Shown one piece after another: positions 36,153-44,174 of a stretch of DNA of 64,000 bases. Each line of letters opens with the position of its first letter. The first letter of the stretch is position 1. This stretch comes from Caballeronia zhejiangensis (lineage in GTDB: Bacteria > Pseudomonadota > Gammaproteobacteria > Burkholderiales > Burkholderiaceae). The notes beneath the pieces were generated by a model, which was not told where the DNA came from, did no database searches, and saw nothing but the letters and a program-made list of their open reading frames with translations. Where the stretch lies: positions 1-64,000 of the forward strand of contig NZ_JFHD01000005.1 of assembly GCF_000698575.1 (NCBI RefSeq), read 5' to 3'. The translations under genes were made by a program, and so were the position numbers.

Positions 36153-38181
36153 CAACAAGCTCGGGCGTCTTGTGCGCGCGATTCGGCGCGCGCTGTCGCC
36201 GCCGCCGCGCATTTCAGTTGCGCAATGGGCCGACCGCTATCGACAGCTTGCGCGCGAAGCCGGTAGCACGTCCGGGACGTGGCGCACGTCTACGGTTGAG
36301 GTTGCGCGCGGCGCGATGCTCGCGGTCACGGAACCGGGTGTGCATACGATCACGGCGATGATTGCGACGCAGCTTTTCAAAACGTCGCTTCTGGAAAACG
36401 TGTTCGGCTACTTCGCGTGTCTCGATCCGTGTCCGATGCTCTTGCTTCAGCCGAAGGACGAAAGCGCGCAACAGTTCAGCAAGGAGCGTATCAGCCCGCT
36501 TGTGCGCGTCACGCCCACGTTGCGCGAGATAGTCGGCACGCGGCGCATGCGTAGCGGCGACGAATCGATCCTGTTCAAAGGCTTTCCCGGTGGCTTTCTC
36601 GCGCTCGCCGGCGCAGGTTCGCCCGACAATCTCGCGCGCCGCCCGATCCGCGTTGTCCTGGCTGATGAAGTCGATAAGTACCCGGTCACGCGTGAGGGCG
36701 ATCCTATATCGCTCGCTGAAGAGCGCACCGCGACATTCGGAAATTGGCTATCCATTCGCGCGTGCTCGCCCACGGTCGAGGACCAAAGCCGCATCGCATC
36801 CAGCTATGCGGAGTCGGACCAACGACGCGCGAGCGTAGCCTGTCCGCATTGCGGGCACCGCCAGTTTTTGGACTTCTTTCATCACGTCAAATGGGAGCGC
36901 GCGGACGACCGCGAGCGCTCGCACTTGCCAAAGACCGCGCGTATCTTCTGCGAGGCATGCGGCGCGGCGTGGAGCGAAGGACAACGGCTTAGAGCGCTTT
37001 CGACCGCACGCTGGCACCAGACGCGCCCGTACCAATGCTGTGGTGGGCTACACGAACCGCTCGAAGAGTACGCGCGGGCATGGCGCGCGCTCAATCCTGA
37101 TGACAGCCACGACGCGGCGCTCTCGCAGGTATGGGACTGGTGGGCGTCCGACTTGCACGCGGTCTATCGTGCGCGCTGCCCGACATGCGGACGTTGGCCG
37201 CTCGACAACCGGCATGCGGGATTCACGGCGTCAAAGCTCTATTCACCGTGGACGAAGGACCGCCCCGCCGATATCGCGGCTAAATTCCTTGCTGCGCGCG
37301 GCGATGAAGCGTTGAAACAGGTCTGGTGGAACACGCAGCTCGGCCAACCCTATCGCGCACATCATGGTAAAGACGTTCGGGTCGAGGCGCTCGCGGCGCG
37401 CGCTGAACATTGGTCCGGCGAGGTGCCCGAGGGCGTGGGCGTGCTGACAGCAGGAATCGACGTACAAGGCGATCGAGTCGAGATTGAGATTGTCGGCTGG
37501 GGGCGCGATGAGGAAAGTTGGAGCGTCGCCTACGACGTCATCGAGGGCGACCCGGATAGCCCGGACCTTTGGAAAGAGGTTGACGCCGCATTGCTCGAAA
37601 CATTCCAGCGTGAAGATGGGCGACCGTTCAGCATCATGGCCGCATGCGTCGACTCAGGCGGGCATTCGACACAGACCGTGTACTCATTCGCGAAGGACCG
37701 CATTGGGCGGCGCGTGTGGGCGATCAAAGGCGAGTCGGCGCGCAGCGGCCAGCGCTCTCCGGTATGGCCGACGAAGAAGCCGAGCCGCAAGACCAAAGCC
37801 GCGTATCGACCGGTGATTATCGGCGTCAACGCGGCGAAGGACGCGATACGAAACCGGCTCGCGCTCGACAAGCCAGGACCCGGTTATATGCACTTCCCGC
37901 ACGATCGAGACATGGGCTATTACGCGCAACTGACGTCCGAGCGCATCACCGTGAAAGAGGTCGCGGGGCATCGGTTCTTCGTGTGGGAACTGCCCGCCGG
38001 TCGCGCGAATGAAGCATTGGATTGCCGCGTCTATGCGTATGCGGCGCTGTGCGGTCTTCAGCATTTCGGACTGAAGCTCAACGCGATGACCGAGCGCGCA
38101 GCGCTGCCGTATGGCGAACTTCCCGCGACACCAGCGGGACAGAGTGAAGCGGCGCGCGGACTTGTCTCTCAACTGGCGTAA
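36145..38181 (+). CDS. Terminase large subunit, GpA family
   Basis: 678 residues, the lambda GpA-type packaging motor: an ATPase domain with a Walker A-like MIATQLFKTSLLENV and Walker B RVVLADEVD, three zinc-type cysteine pairs (ACPHCGH, CEACGAAW, CPTCGRW) and the C-terminal nuclease with GIDVQGDRVEIEIVGWGRD. It packages DNA into the procapsid and cuts at cos. ATG 36145 is preferred over a TTG two codons earlier. Full length, so the packaging pair is apparently intact although the capsid genes are gone. Confidence 0.93.
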   Translation: MSDNKLGRLVRAIRRALSPPPRISVAQWADRYRQLAREAGSTSGTWRTSTVEVARGAMLAVTEPGVHTITAMIATQLFKTSLLENVFGYFACLDPCPMLLLQPKDESAQQFSKERISPLVRVTPTLREIVGTRRMRSGDESILFKGFPGGFLALAGAGSPDNLARRPIRVVLADEVDKYPVTREGDPISLAEERTATFGNWLSIRACSPTVEDQSRIASSYAESDQRRASVACPHCGHRQFLDFFHHVKWERADDRERSHLPKTARIFCEACGAAWSEGQRLRALSTARWHQTRPYQCCGGLHEPLEEYARAWRALNPDDSHDAALSQVWDWWASDLHAVYRARCPTCGRWPLDNRHAGFTASKLYSPWTKDRPADIAAKFLAARGDEALKQVWWNTQLGQPYRAHHGKDVRVEALAARAEHWSGEVPEGVGVLTAGIDVQGDRVEIEIVGWGRDEESWSVAYDVIEGDPDSPDLWKEVDAALLETFQREDGRPFSIMAACVDSGGHSTQTVYSFAKDRIGRRVWAIKGESARSGQRSPVWPTKKPSRKTKAAYRPVIIGVNAAKDAIRNRLALDKPGPGYMHFPHDRDMGYYAQLTSERITVKEVAGHRFFVWELPAGRANEALDCRVYAYAALCGLQHFGLKLNAMTERAALPYGELPATPAGQSEAARGLVSQLA

Positions 38182-38187
38182 CTCAAC

Positions 38188-38508
38188 ATGGCGAACGGTT
38201 CAACGACTTGCGACGCGGCGAGCGGTTGCGGCTGCGCGGGTTCGTGCTATGACCCATGCGCGAGCATGTTTGCAGGGATGACGAACGACGAGCTACGCGC
38301 GGCGCTCGCGGCGGCGCAGGCGGCATATGCAAGACTTATGACCGGCGCGCAAGGAGTTTCGTTTTCGTACACACAAGGCGACGGCACACGCAGCGTGACC
38401 TATAGCGCGGCGAATCTCGCGCATCTCGCCGCATATATCAAGCAGCTCCAGCAGCAGCTTGGGATTGTGTGCAGAGCGCGCGCGCCAATCCGCTTTACAT
38501 ATCGGTAA
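38188..38508 (+). CDS. GpW-like head-tail joining protein with a Cys-rich N-terminus
   Basis: 106 residues; from about residue 30 the sequence follows gpW (MTNDELRAALAAAQAAYARL, then GDGTRSVTYSAANLAHLAAY and IKQLQQQLG), the small protein that completes lambda heads. The first 25 residues contain six cysteines (CDAASGCGCAGSCYDPC), a local oddity possibly binding metal. 6 bp after terminase, the lambda order A-W. The next gene in lambda would be the portal, but here a reversed gene intervenes. Confidence 0.85.
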   Translation: MANGSTTCDAASGCGCAGSCYDPCASMFAGMTNDELRAALAAAQAAYARLMTGAQGVSFSYTQGDGTRSVTYSAANLAHLAAYIKQLQQQLGIVCRARAPIRFTYR

Positions 38509-39328
38509 AGAATGAACTTCCGTCAAATATTCGCTTGTGGCACGTCCAATGAAAAGGCCGGCATAGGACTGTAAGTCCGCGAGTCGGATTTCCTTTGCTT
38601 TCTATCTTTTCGATCGTGGACCATTGACGAAATACAGTTGCACCGCCTTTTTCACGAAGCAATACCCCCTTATCCAAGTAGCGAAAGACCGCGGCCTCTA
38701 CGCCGACTTTTTCGCCCGTATAAGTTATGACATTACTCAAAGGGCTGTTGAGGATAACCGCGGCATCGTTGTAGCCTTTTCCCCAAAAGAAAAAGACTAC
38801 CACCGGAACCAACGTCACCAACAATCTGACCCACTTTGGACGACTTTTCAGAAACCTTCCGTACACATGGCTTCCAACGCCTATGAACGTCCAGAAAGCA
38901 ATGAGCGCGAAACAAATTCCAAATGGACCGCCTCCTATAAAAAAATAGCCGAGCGGCACCATCACTAACAGCGATAGTAAAGCGATCGTTCTAACCCTCT
39001 GAAGACGGCTTCGTGGTGCAGTCGGAACAACGAGTGACTGGACCCAGCCTTCGAAGGAACGCAAGTACGTCAGCGTGTTCACGAAAAATACGTAAACACA
39101 AAGCACGCATCCAAGCACTATGAGCCAAGGCGACCAATTTAACGCGCTCCGCGTGTGGTCTGCTAGTGAAGTCGGCAGATCGGCCAAGGTAAGACCGATC
39201 GCCGAGAAGAAACCCCAGTCATACACAATCGACACGCCAAGACTTGCTCCAGTCAGGACAGCAAGAACCTTGATTAGAAGGTCGAGAGTGGAGCCCAAAC
39301 TGCCGCGATCGGCGAGTGAAGTAATCAT
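38495..39328 (-). CDS. Reverse-oriented multi-pass membrane protein between gpW and portal
   Basis: 277 residues from ATG 39328 (MITSLADRGSLGSTLDLLIK). At least five hydrophobic helices are seen (LTGASLGVSIVYDWGFFSAI, WLIVLGCVLCVYVFFVNTL, IALLSLLVMVPLGYFFIGG, FGICFALIAFWTFIGVG, LLVTLVPVVVFFFWGKG), then a C-terminal soluble region. It lies in the head module against the phage direction and overlaps gpW by 14 bp: a moron or defence candidate. A far longer open frame to 40291 is an artefact of antisense portal and vgrG sequence. Confidence 0.75.
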   Translation of the reverse strand: MITSLADRGSLGSTLDLLIKVLAVLTGASLGVSIVYDWGFFSAIGLTLADLPTSLADHTRSALNWSPWLIVLGCVLCVYVFFVNTLTYLRSFEGWVQSLVVPTAPRSRLQRVRTIALLSLLVMVPLGYFFIGGGPFGICFALIAFWTFIGVGSHVYGRFLKSRPKWVRLLVTLVPVVVFFFWGKGYNDAAVILNSPLSNVITYTGEKVGVEAAVFRYLDKGVLLREKGGATVFRQWSTIEKIESKGNPTRGLTVLCRPFHWTCHKRIFDGSSFFTDM

Positions 39329-39382
39329 ATGCGCATATCGTCCGTGAGTGGTCCTGGATGGTAGCACTGCCGTAACGCAATC

Positions 39383-39880
39383 ATGAACGCTCCGCAAATC
39401 GTCGGCTTGGACGGCAAGCCGATGCAGACGCGCTCGCGCGTGTCGATGCTCGCGGGCGGCGGGAATGCGCCCTATGACGCGGCGGACGTAACCGATCCGC
39501 ACCTTGCGGCGTGGATGCCGTCGCTCGGCTCGCCTGATACAGACCTCAACGCTTACCGCGACAGGATCGTTGCGCGAGTCCGCGACCTCGTTCGGAATGA
39601 CGGATGGGCGAGCGCGGGCATTACGCGCATTCTCGATAACGCGGTCGGCGCGAACTTCCGACCCGTCGCGAAACCGGACTATCGAGCGCTCGCGCATGTC
39701 AGCGGAAACAAGGCGTTCGATGCGGATTGGGCGACCGAGTTCGGGCGTGCGCTCGATGCGCATTGGAGGGCATGGGCGCAAGACCTCGGGCGTTACTGCG
39801 ACGTCCAGCGCGCGCTCACCATGCCGCAAGTTTTCCGTCTCGCCTATCGTCACAAGCTCATCGACGGCGATGCGCGAGCG
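39383..39880 (+). pseudogene. Portal protein fragment (lambda type), truncated by a rearrangement
   Basis: The first ~165 residues of a lambda-family portal protein: MNAPQIVGLDGKPMQTRSRV, ITRILDNAVGANFRPVAKPD, then MPQVFRLAYRHKLIDGDA. Where family members continue, the reading changes abruptly at about 39870-39880; the open frame runs on to 40012 but is antisense vgrG sequence. About two thirds of the portal and the capsid genes are missing. Confidence 0.8.
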
Positions 39881-40243
39881 CTTGGTGATGCGCAAACGCG
39901 CAAGCGGCGATTCGACCACGACGCGGTACGCGCAGAAGTCGCGCGTCTTGCGAGTTCGTGTGAAGCGCGTGATGTTGCCGTTCCACTCGCGCGGCGTGCC
40001 GTCGCCGGGTAACGGCTCGATGCTGAACGTCGCGTTGTGCCCGAGATAGTCGGCGCGCGCCAGTTCCACATTGGCGGTCAGTTCAAGCGTGATGTGATAC
40101 GGACTGCCTAGCCGCTCGATCGCCTTGACGGAGATGATCGAGAGGCCATCGCTCGGCGGTGCGCCTCGCACCTTGAGATAGTAGTTCTGCCTGCCCGTGA
40201 TCCAGCGCGCGAGGGCGGTGGATCGCTTTGATTGTGCTTCCAT
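39873..40243 (-). pseudogene. vgrG: 5' fragment of a T6SS vgrG gene, reversed
   Basis: Reading leftward from ATG 40243: MEAQSKRSTALARWITGRQN, then IISVKAIERLGSPYHITLEL, WNGNITRFTRTRKTRDFCAY and VVVESPLARLRITKRSRI. This is the N-terminal VgrG/gp27-like domain of a type VI secretion spike; it stops at the junction with the portal fragment after about 124 residues. Only this piece is present. The host's own T6SS locus is a likely source. Confidence 0.8.
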
Positions 40244-40439
40244 TGGGATTCCCTGCATCGAGATGCTGTCAGGCCATGGCCTGATAAACATTCCTATCTA
40301 ATCGGGCGCATACGGATTCAGCGCACGACCGGCGAAACGTAGGCGGGAATTATTTCGAGAGGAAGCAAAAAAAACCCTTAGGCCAAAGACACTGCCAAGA
40401 AGCAGCAATACAAAATCGGATTTCTCTTAAAATGATTCC

Positions 40440-40575
40440 GCGGGGGGGTGACGTATGCTTGCATTTCTGGCGTGTGGTGCGCCGGAACAGGTTTGACAGC
40501 CTGAAGCTAGGAAGGAACCACCCGCGACGCCCGCGTAATGCGGGCGAAGCGTTGAACCCCGCGTGCCGACTTGAC
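40440..40575 (+). ncRNA. C4-type antisense RNA (candidate)
   Basis: A segment with the order seen in phage C4 RNAs: TTTCTGGCGTGTGGTGCG at 40465-40482, AACAGG, an unpaired segment TTGACAG...AGCTAG (40493-40510), AACCACCC, then a perfect stem CGCCCGC GTAAT GCGGGCG (40528-40546) followed by CGAAGCG. In P1/P4-like phages C4 RNA represses an antirepressor by pairing with its leader. Here 40490-40510 is complementary to 40654-40673 with one bulge and one mismatch. The family assignment rests on remembered consensus and should be tested against Rfam. Confidence 0.6.
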
Positions 40576-40653
40576 CGTCGGCGGCTGGTGCTTTGTCACG
40601 CCTATGGGCGGGACGTGGCAGGGAACCCGCAAGGGTTGCCGGTATGGTGGTAT

Positions 40654-40744
40654 CTAGCTCGGTCTGTCAACCCTGTCATTGTTCCCGCCCGCCCCCTACT
40701 GAGAGACAGGGGGCGGCTCCGGGTTTGCCCAAAACAGGAGCTAG
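40654..40744 (+). promoter_or_regulatory. Target leader of the C4-like RNA, with an alternative RBS-masking stem
   Basis: CTAGCTC-GG-T-CTGTCAA (40654-40670) is the sequence complementary to the C4-like RNA. CTAGCTC can also pair with GAGCTAG (40738-40744), which contains the ribosome site of the next gene. Between them is a stem with 8-bp arms, CGCCCCCT/AGGGGGCG (40690-40714). The two pairings compete, so translation of the downstream gene is probably RNA-controlled (inference). Confidence 0.5.
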
Positions 40745-40748
40745 ACCG

Positions 40749-41270
40749 GTGCTACATCAAAAACAATCGGCAGTCCCGCACGCATCCTCACGGCGACAAC
40801 CTTCCTCAGCGTACTCCGAGCCTTTTACACTCGATCCACGTATTGCTGCCATGCGAGCGCTATTTCGCACGCTTCAAAGAACCGTCGACACGATGCTCAA
40901 CCATGAAGACAGCCTTTATGCAATGCGCGACGTAGAAAGTGCAAGTGGTCTCAAGACGGAACTCATCGAAATGCGCGACAGCATTGACGCGCGAATGTTC
41001 ACGTATCACGACATCAGATTTGGCAGTCGCGCCCGCGAAACTAAAGCAGTGGCATCAGAGCTTGCGCTGCCGGGATATGTTGAGCGTGAAGCGCAGTTTT
41101 ATGATGCCGCCAAAGCCGTCCTTGAAGAGATTGACGATGCGCTCCAATCGGACGACGTGTGCGCGCCGCGCGATCATATCCGCGCGATACGTGCGTCTTT
41201 GGTGGAAGTAAGGAGACGGGCGATTCATTTGCTCAAGCGCGTGCGCAACTTCGAGGCAAGGTCGGCATGA
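40749..41270 (+). CDS. Phage protein under the C4-like leader, unknown function
   Basis: 173 residues from GTG 40749; AGGAG at 40736-40740 is 8 nt upstream, which fixes the start better than the ATG at 40851. The protein is basic and helical (MRALFRTLQRTVDTMLNHED; VRRRAIHLLKRVRNFEARSA). By analogy to C4-controlled genes it could be an antirepressor or division inhibitor, but no motif proves that. Confidence 0.55.
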   Translation: MLHQKQSAVPHASSRRQPSSAYSEPFTLDPRIAAMRALFRTLQRTVDTMLNHEDSLYAMRDVESASGLKTELIEMRDSIDARMFTYHDIRFGSRARETKAVASELALPGYVEREAQFYDAAKAVLEEIDDALQSDDVCAPRDHIRAIRASLVEVRRRAIHLLKRVRNFEARSA

Positions 41271-41551
41271 GCAAGCACACAGACCTTGTAGACAGACTCC
41301 ATCAAGCCCACGGCTATCTCGCCAGGGCAGAAGGCGATCTACTTCGCGTGTACGTCTCACTTCTGGCGTTACAGCGCTTCCCGCTGCACGCATCGGCCGC
41401 CGGATGCGTTGAGGCAATTCTTAAGCATCTGGTTTTCGATATGGAGCGCACGACCGGAAATCGCTTGCAACTCGCGCGCGACGCAGGGGAATGCGGCGTC
41501 GATGTCGGATTCTTCGACGTCGAGCACTTCCATAAAGCAGGAAGCGCCTGA
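41267..41551 (+). CDS. Phage protein, unknown function
   Basis: 94 residues from ATG 41267, with ATGA overlap to the gene before (MSKHTDLVDRLHQAHGYLAR ...). Helical, weakly acidic, with LLALQRFPLHASAAGCVEAI. No recognised family. Part of the same small operon. Confidence 0.5.
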   Translation: MSKHTDLVDRLHQAHGYLARAEGDLLRVYVSLLALQRFPLHASAAGCVEAILKHLVFDMERTTGNRLQLARDAGECGVDVGFFDVEHFHKAGSA

Positions 41552-41793
41552 TGGGTGCCGTCTCCGAACAGCAGCGCACGTCAGGGCGTCCCGACGTTCG
41601 CGTCGAGTTCTATGCGTTCGCGCCGCTGCATGCAGCGAGGCAAAGCGCGCATCAAAGGCCTATCGACGTGGTAGCGCGGTGCAAGCTAAACGTTTCGCTC
41701 TCGATGAGCTTCGTCCATCAAATCTACGGCTATGACCGCTCGCCTTCTACGGTTCTCAAGCGACAACTTCATGCAAGAGCAAGTCTGAAATAA
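41551..41793 (+). CDS. Small phage protein, unknown function
   Basis: 80 residues; its ATG overlaps the preceding stop by one base (TGATG). The sequence (MGAVSEQQRTSGRPDVRVEF ...) has no recognised motif. Last gene before a terminator. Confidence 0.45.
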   Translation: MGAVSEQQRTSGRPDVRVEFYAFAPLHAARQSAHQRPIDVVARCKLNVSLSMSFVHQIYGYDRSPSTVLKRQLHARASLK

Positions 41794-41839
41794 GACCCTC
41801 TCGGAGCGCGCGTGATTGAACGGAGGCGCGCTCCTTTCA

Positions 41840-41867
41840 AGCCCCGCACGAGCGGGGCTCTTTTTTT
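41840..41867 (+). terminator. Rho-independent terminator
   Basis: AGCCCCGC, loop ACGA, GCGGGGCT, then C and seven Ts. Ends the C4-controlled operon. Confidence 0.9.
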
Positions 41868-41946
41868 CCGAATTTTCCGATTCGTGCCCTGGCTTTCATC
41901 AGTAGACTTGTTCCCGTTCTGACCTTGTGTCGAACCAATGATGTTT

Positions 41947-41970
41947 CCCCGCCTTGTGCGGGGTTTTTTT
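41947..41970 (+). terminator. Rho-independent terminator (second of a pair)
   Basis: CCCCGC, CTTGT loop, GCGGGG and seven Ts. About 80 bp after the first terminator, so it may end a short separate transcript of the 41870-41945 region, or be a back-up. Confidence 0.8.
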
Positions 41971-42076
41971 CGCGCACGCGATATACAGTCGGCTCACTCA
42001 GGTCGTTCCCGCTCTCAGACACGAAGTGTCCTCGCGCAGCCCTACACTGGGATTTTATTCAGTAAGAGGGCGCGAT

Positions 42077-42397
42077 ATGTCTGGGCTTGATCCGTTCGAC
42101 TCGCCGACCACCGACGAGGTTTATTCGCTCGTTCGGAGCGCGATGAAGCCTGACCGCGAGCTTGATCGCGAGTTAGTCGTCCGCGTGGGCCGGGAGGTCT
42201 TGCGCAACCGCAACGAGTTCCGCCGCGAGGCGCGCTACCTATGCGACGTCGCGCGCAAGGTCGCACATGAATCCGGTTTGGGCTTTGTCGTCGCGCTGGA
42301 AAAGCTTCACAGTTTGCTTGTTGCGGACATCGGTCGGACGGGCGATATTGCTCGGAATCACAGGCGCGAAGTGGGCTCAATGTCGTGGGACGAATGA
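42077..42397 (+). CDS. Small phage protein, unknown function
   Basis: 106 residues from ATG 42077 (MSGLDPFDSPTTDEVYSLVR). Charged helical sequence with basic and acidic alternation (RELDRELVVRVGREVLRNRN). Its own promoter must lie after the terminator pair. No family recognised. Confidence 0.5.
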   Translation: MSGLDPFDSPTTDEVYSLVRSAMKPDRELDRELVVRVGREVLRNRNEFRREARYLCDVARKVAHESGLGFVVALEKLHSLLVADIGRTGDIARNHRREVGSMSWDE

Positions 42398-42410
42398 CGC
42401 CTCGATCCTG

Positions 42411-42635
42411 CTAATACTTGAAGTCGCCAGCGCGCCGCTCCACAGCGGCCGGGTCGAATCCAAAGCGCTCGCGCAACGATTCGACGGTCTCGCACGTCAA
42501 ATCTTCGTGCATCAGTACAGGGACGGGAATTCCGACCAAGCGCGAGACTGCGGGCACGAGCGCAGATTTGCGCTGTGCTCGGTCTTCCGCGTTCTTCAGC
42601 GCACTATAAAGGACCTTGCGCTCATCGCGAGTCAT
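42411..42635 (-). CDS. Small phage protein, unknown function
   Basis: 74 residues from ATG 42635, following GGTAAGAAG; an upstream extension of 34 residues lacks a ribosome site. The sequence MTRDERKVLYSALKNAEDRA continues with VPAVSRLVGIPVPVLMHEDL. Convergent with the rightward gene, 13 bp apart. No family recognised. Confidence 0.5.
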   Translation of the reverse strand: MTRDERKVLYSALKNAEDRAQRKSALVPAVSRLVGIPVPVLMHEDLTCETVESLRERFGFDPAAVERRAGDFKY

Positions 42636-42755
42636 CTTCTTACCGCAGCGGCTCACAAATAGACGTCGAGGCCATTTGAGAATGACCGCGCGAATAAAGA
42701 GTAAATTCCGTCCAAAAGTCGGACTCGCGACTCCCATTCAAATCTCCAAGGCAAC

Positions 42756-42780
42756 AAAAAGCCCGCACAATAGGCGGGCT
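42756..42780 (-). terminator. Rho-independent terminator of the HTH operon
   Basis: On the minus strand AGCCCGC, 7-nt loop, GCGGGCT and five Ts. It follows the three-gene leftward HTH operon by about 60 bp. Confidence 0.85.
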
Positions 42781-42843
42781 CCTGACTGCTGCGACCTTGG
42801 AGGATTAAATTGGCCGCGACTCTCTATTTAGAGTTTCGGTCAA

Positions 42844-42993
42844 TCATTCGTAATCTGGCCTCCGTGAGTCCGCACAGCGCCCACGCATATAAATCCAGTC
42901 ATCTCTAAAGTCCTCAAATTCAATTGAGTTCCGCCGATTTAATATCAACGTTATGCTCTCTCGTATTGATGCCAATAAATAAGTGCGCTTCAT
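42844..42993 (-). CDS. Small protein, third gene of the leftward HTH operon
   Basis: 49 residues from ATG 42993 (MKRTYLLASIRESITLILNR), overlapping the stop of the preceding gene as ATGA. Charged C-terminus (EFEDFRDDWIYMRGRCADSR). Function unknown; the overlap is the main evidence that it is real. Confidence 0.5.
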   Translation of the reverse strand: MKRTYLLASIRESITLILNRRNSIEFEDFRDDWIYMRGRCADSRRPDYE

Positions 42994-43319
42994 AATCTGA
43001 TTTCCTCGAAATCGTTTGAATCCTTTTTGCCCCGACGACCGCTGGCGGGGTGGCGCAACCAGCCGGCAGGCTCGTACTCGCCGTCCCAAGCATCGAGCGC
43101 GCGGCGGGCGTCTGCATATGTGTGATAGCACCATCGATCCCCGTAGCCCCACTCGTCAAGGTCCGCGAGAATCGCATACGTGAAGAGGAACGGCGCAATA
43201 CATGCGTCGCGTTCGTTCTCGAAGGTTCGATAGTCAGAATAGTTATTGACTGCGCAGATTCGCGCGCCGCGCTCGCAGTTAATGCGATCGCGTTCGGCGA
43301 GCTTGGGTAACGCGCTCAT
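42990..43319 (-). CDS. Small protein, second gene of the leftward HTH operon
   Basis: 109 residues, rich in aromatic and acidic residues (ICAVNNYSDYRTFENERDAC; LDEWGYGDRWCYHTYADARR). ATGA overlap with both neighbours. No known family; it could be an effector paired with the HTH protein, but that is inference. Confidence 0.6.
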   Translation of the reverse strand: MSALPKLAERDRINCERGARICAVNNYSDYRTFENERDACIAPFLFTYAILADLDEWGYGDRWCYHTYADARRALDAWDGEYEPAGWLRHPASGRRGKKDSNDFEEIRL

Positions 43320-43819
43320 TCTGAAATGCGCCGCGCAGGTGCGACGAGATCAAACACTTCCGGTTGTAGAAGGTGGCTCGGCTCGCAATCGAAAATGGTC
43401 GCCAATTTCTTTCGCGTTCCTTCGCGGAGCATGTGGGAGCTTGCGATTGTCTTCATATTGCTCACGCTGGTTCCATATGCGGTCGCAACTTGAGCAATAG
43501 AAAGCTGCCGGTAGAGACGCCATGCCGTCAGCGGCGTTTTACCCTCGCCTATATAGCCGAGCACGGCCAACGGATAGACCGGGACGCCCAGTGCCATATC
43601 GATATGAAGAGGATTGGCTTGCGTCGAGTAAAGGGACTGGCGTGACGCTCGCGATGGAGATACCTGTCGGTCGATGCGCTCTGTCTGTGCGCGCAATGCG
43701 GCGCTTCGGAACTCAGCGAGCATCGCAAACAGGGAATATGGAATATCGGCTCTTAGTCGTTGGCCACGTTCATCCGTGACGAAACGGCAGTCAGTGAGGT
43801 CAAGGCCGTAAATCATCAT
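43316..43819 (-). CDS. HTH regulator, candidate phage repressor
   Basis: 167 residues; the C-terminal half has an XRE-like helix-turn-helix (TAWRLYRQLSIAQVATAYGT and SVSNMKTIASSHM). The N-terminal 70 residues (MMIYGLDLTDCRFVTDERGQ ...) have no recognised domain. A GGAGACCGT site precedes the ATG. No other repressor-like gene is in the prophage, and its location near attR could suit a lysogeny or immunity regulator. It leads two coupled small genes. Confidence 0.65.
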   Translation of the reverse strand: MMIYGLDLTDCRFVTDERGQRLRADIPYSLFAMLAEFRSAALRAQTERIDRQVSPSRASRQSLYSTQANPLHIDMALGVPVYPLAVLGYIGEGKTPLTAWRLYRQLSIAQVATAYGTSVSNMKTIASSHMLREGTRKKLATIFDCEPSHLLQPEVFDLVAPARRISE

Positions 43820-44127
43820 ACGGTCTCCGATTTGCGAATAACGGGCGACGATTGAACCTTAAACAAGCGGGCGGTTGTACGCAAGGTAGGAGTTTTGTAC
43901 AGGCCGGATTTACAATGTTTATTCGGCGTCAAACGAGAACGGTTGCGTTTTGAAATGCGGCTCGCGCGGATCGTCCGAAAGGCATGCAAACGCACTCGCG
44001 CGGCCCTAGCCACGCGGCTGTTCAGCGTTCGCTTACAGGTTTCGGACAGGCAACGGGAGCCGGGGCTTCGGCGTTAACCCTCATGCTGGTTAAATGTTCG
44101 TCTCATACCGGGAAACATGGCGTGTAG

Positions 44128-44174
44128 CTGTCATGGACGCCAGCAAGCATCGAATCGCTTGTTGGCGCTGACAG
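44128..44174. other. Long bipartite stem-loop near attR
   Basis: CTGTCA, 4-nt bulge, CGCCAGCAAGC, 8-nt loop, GCTTGTTGGCG, then C and TGACAG. 17 bp of pairing with one wobble. No T-run follows. Function unknown. Confidence 0.5.

Larger units (their letters stand above)
40244..40748. other. Non-coding stretch: vgrG upstream DNA and C4-like leader
   Basis: About 500 bp without a credible gene. 40244-40430 is the region formerly upstream of vgrG, AT-richer, with no feature identified. From about 40432 a structured RNA leader begins (see separate entries). Open frames crossing it contradict its stem-loops. Confidence 0.6.

Noticed and set aside
38495..40291. A single 598-residue minus-strand protein
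   Set aside because: It is a VgrG start, antisense portal sequence and a separate membrane protein read together; the membrane-protein gene has its own ATG at 39328.
43895..44077. A 60-codon plus-strand ORF near attR
   Set aside because: It has no ribosome site and no recognised sequence, and it starts inside the predicted operator repeats of the HTH operon.
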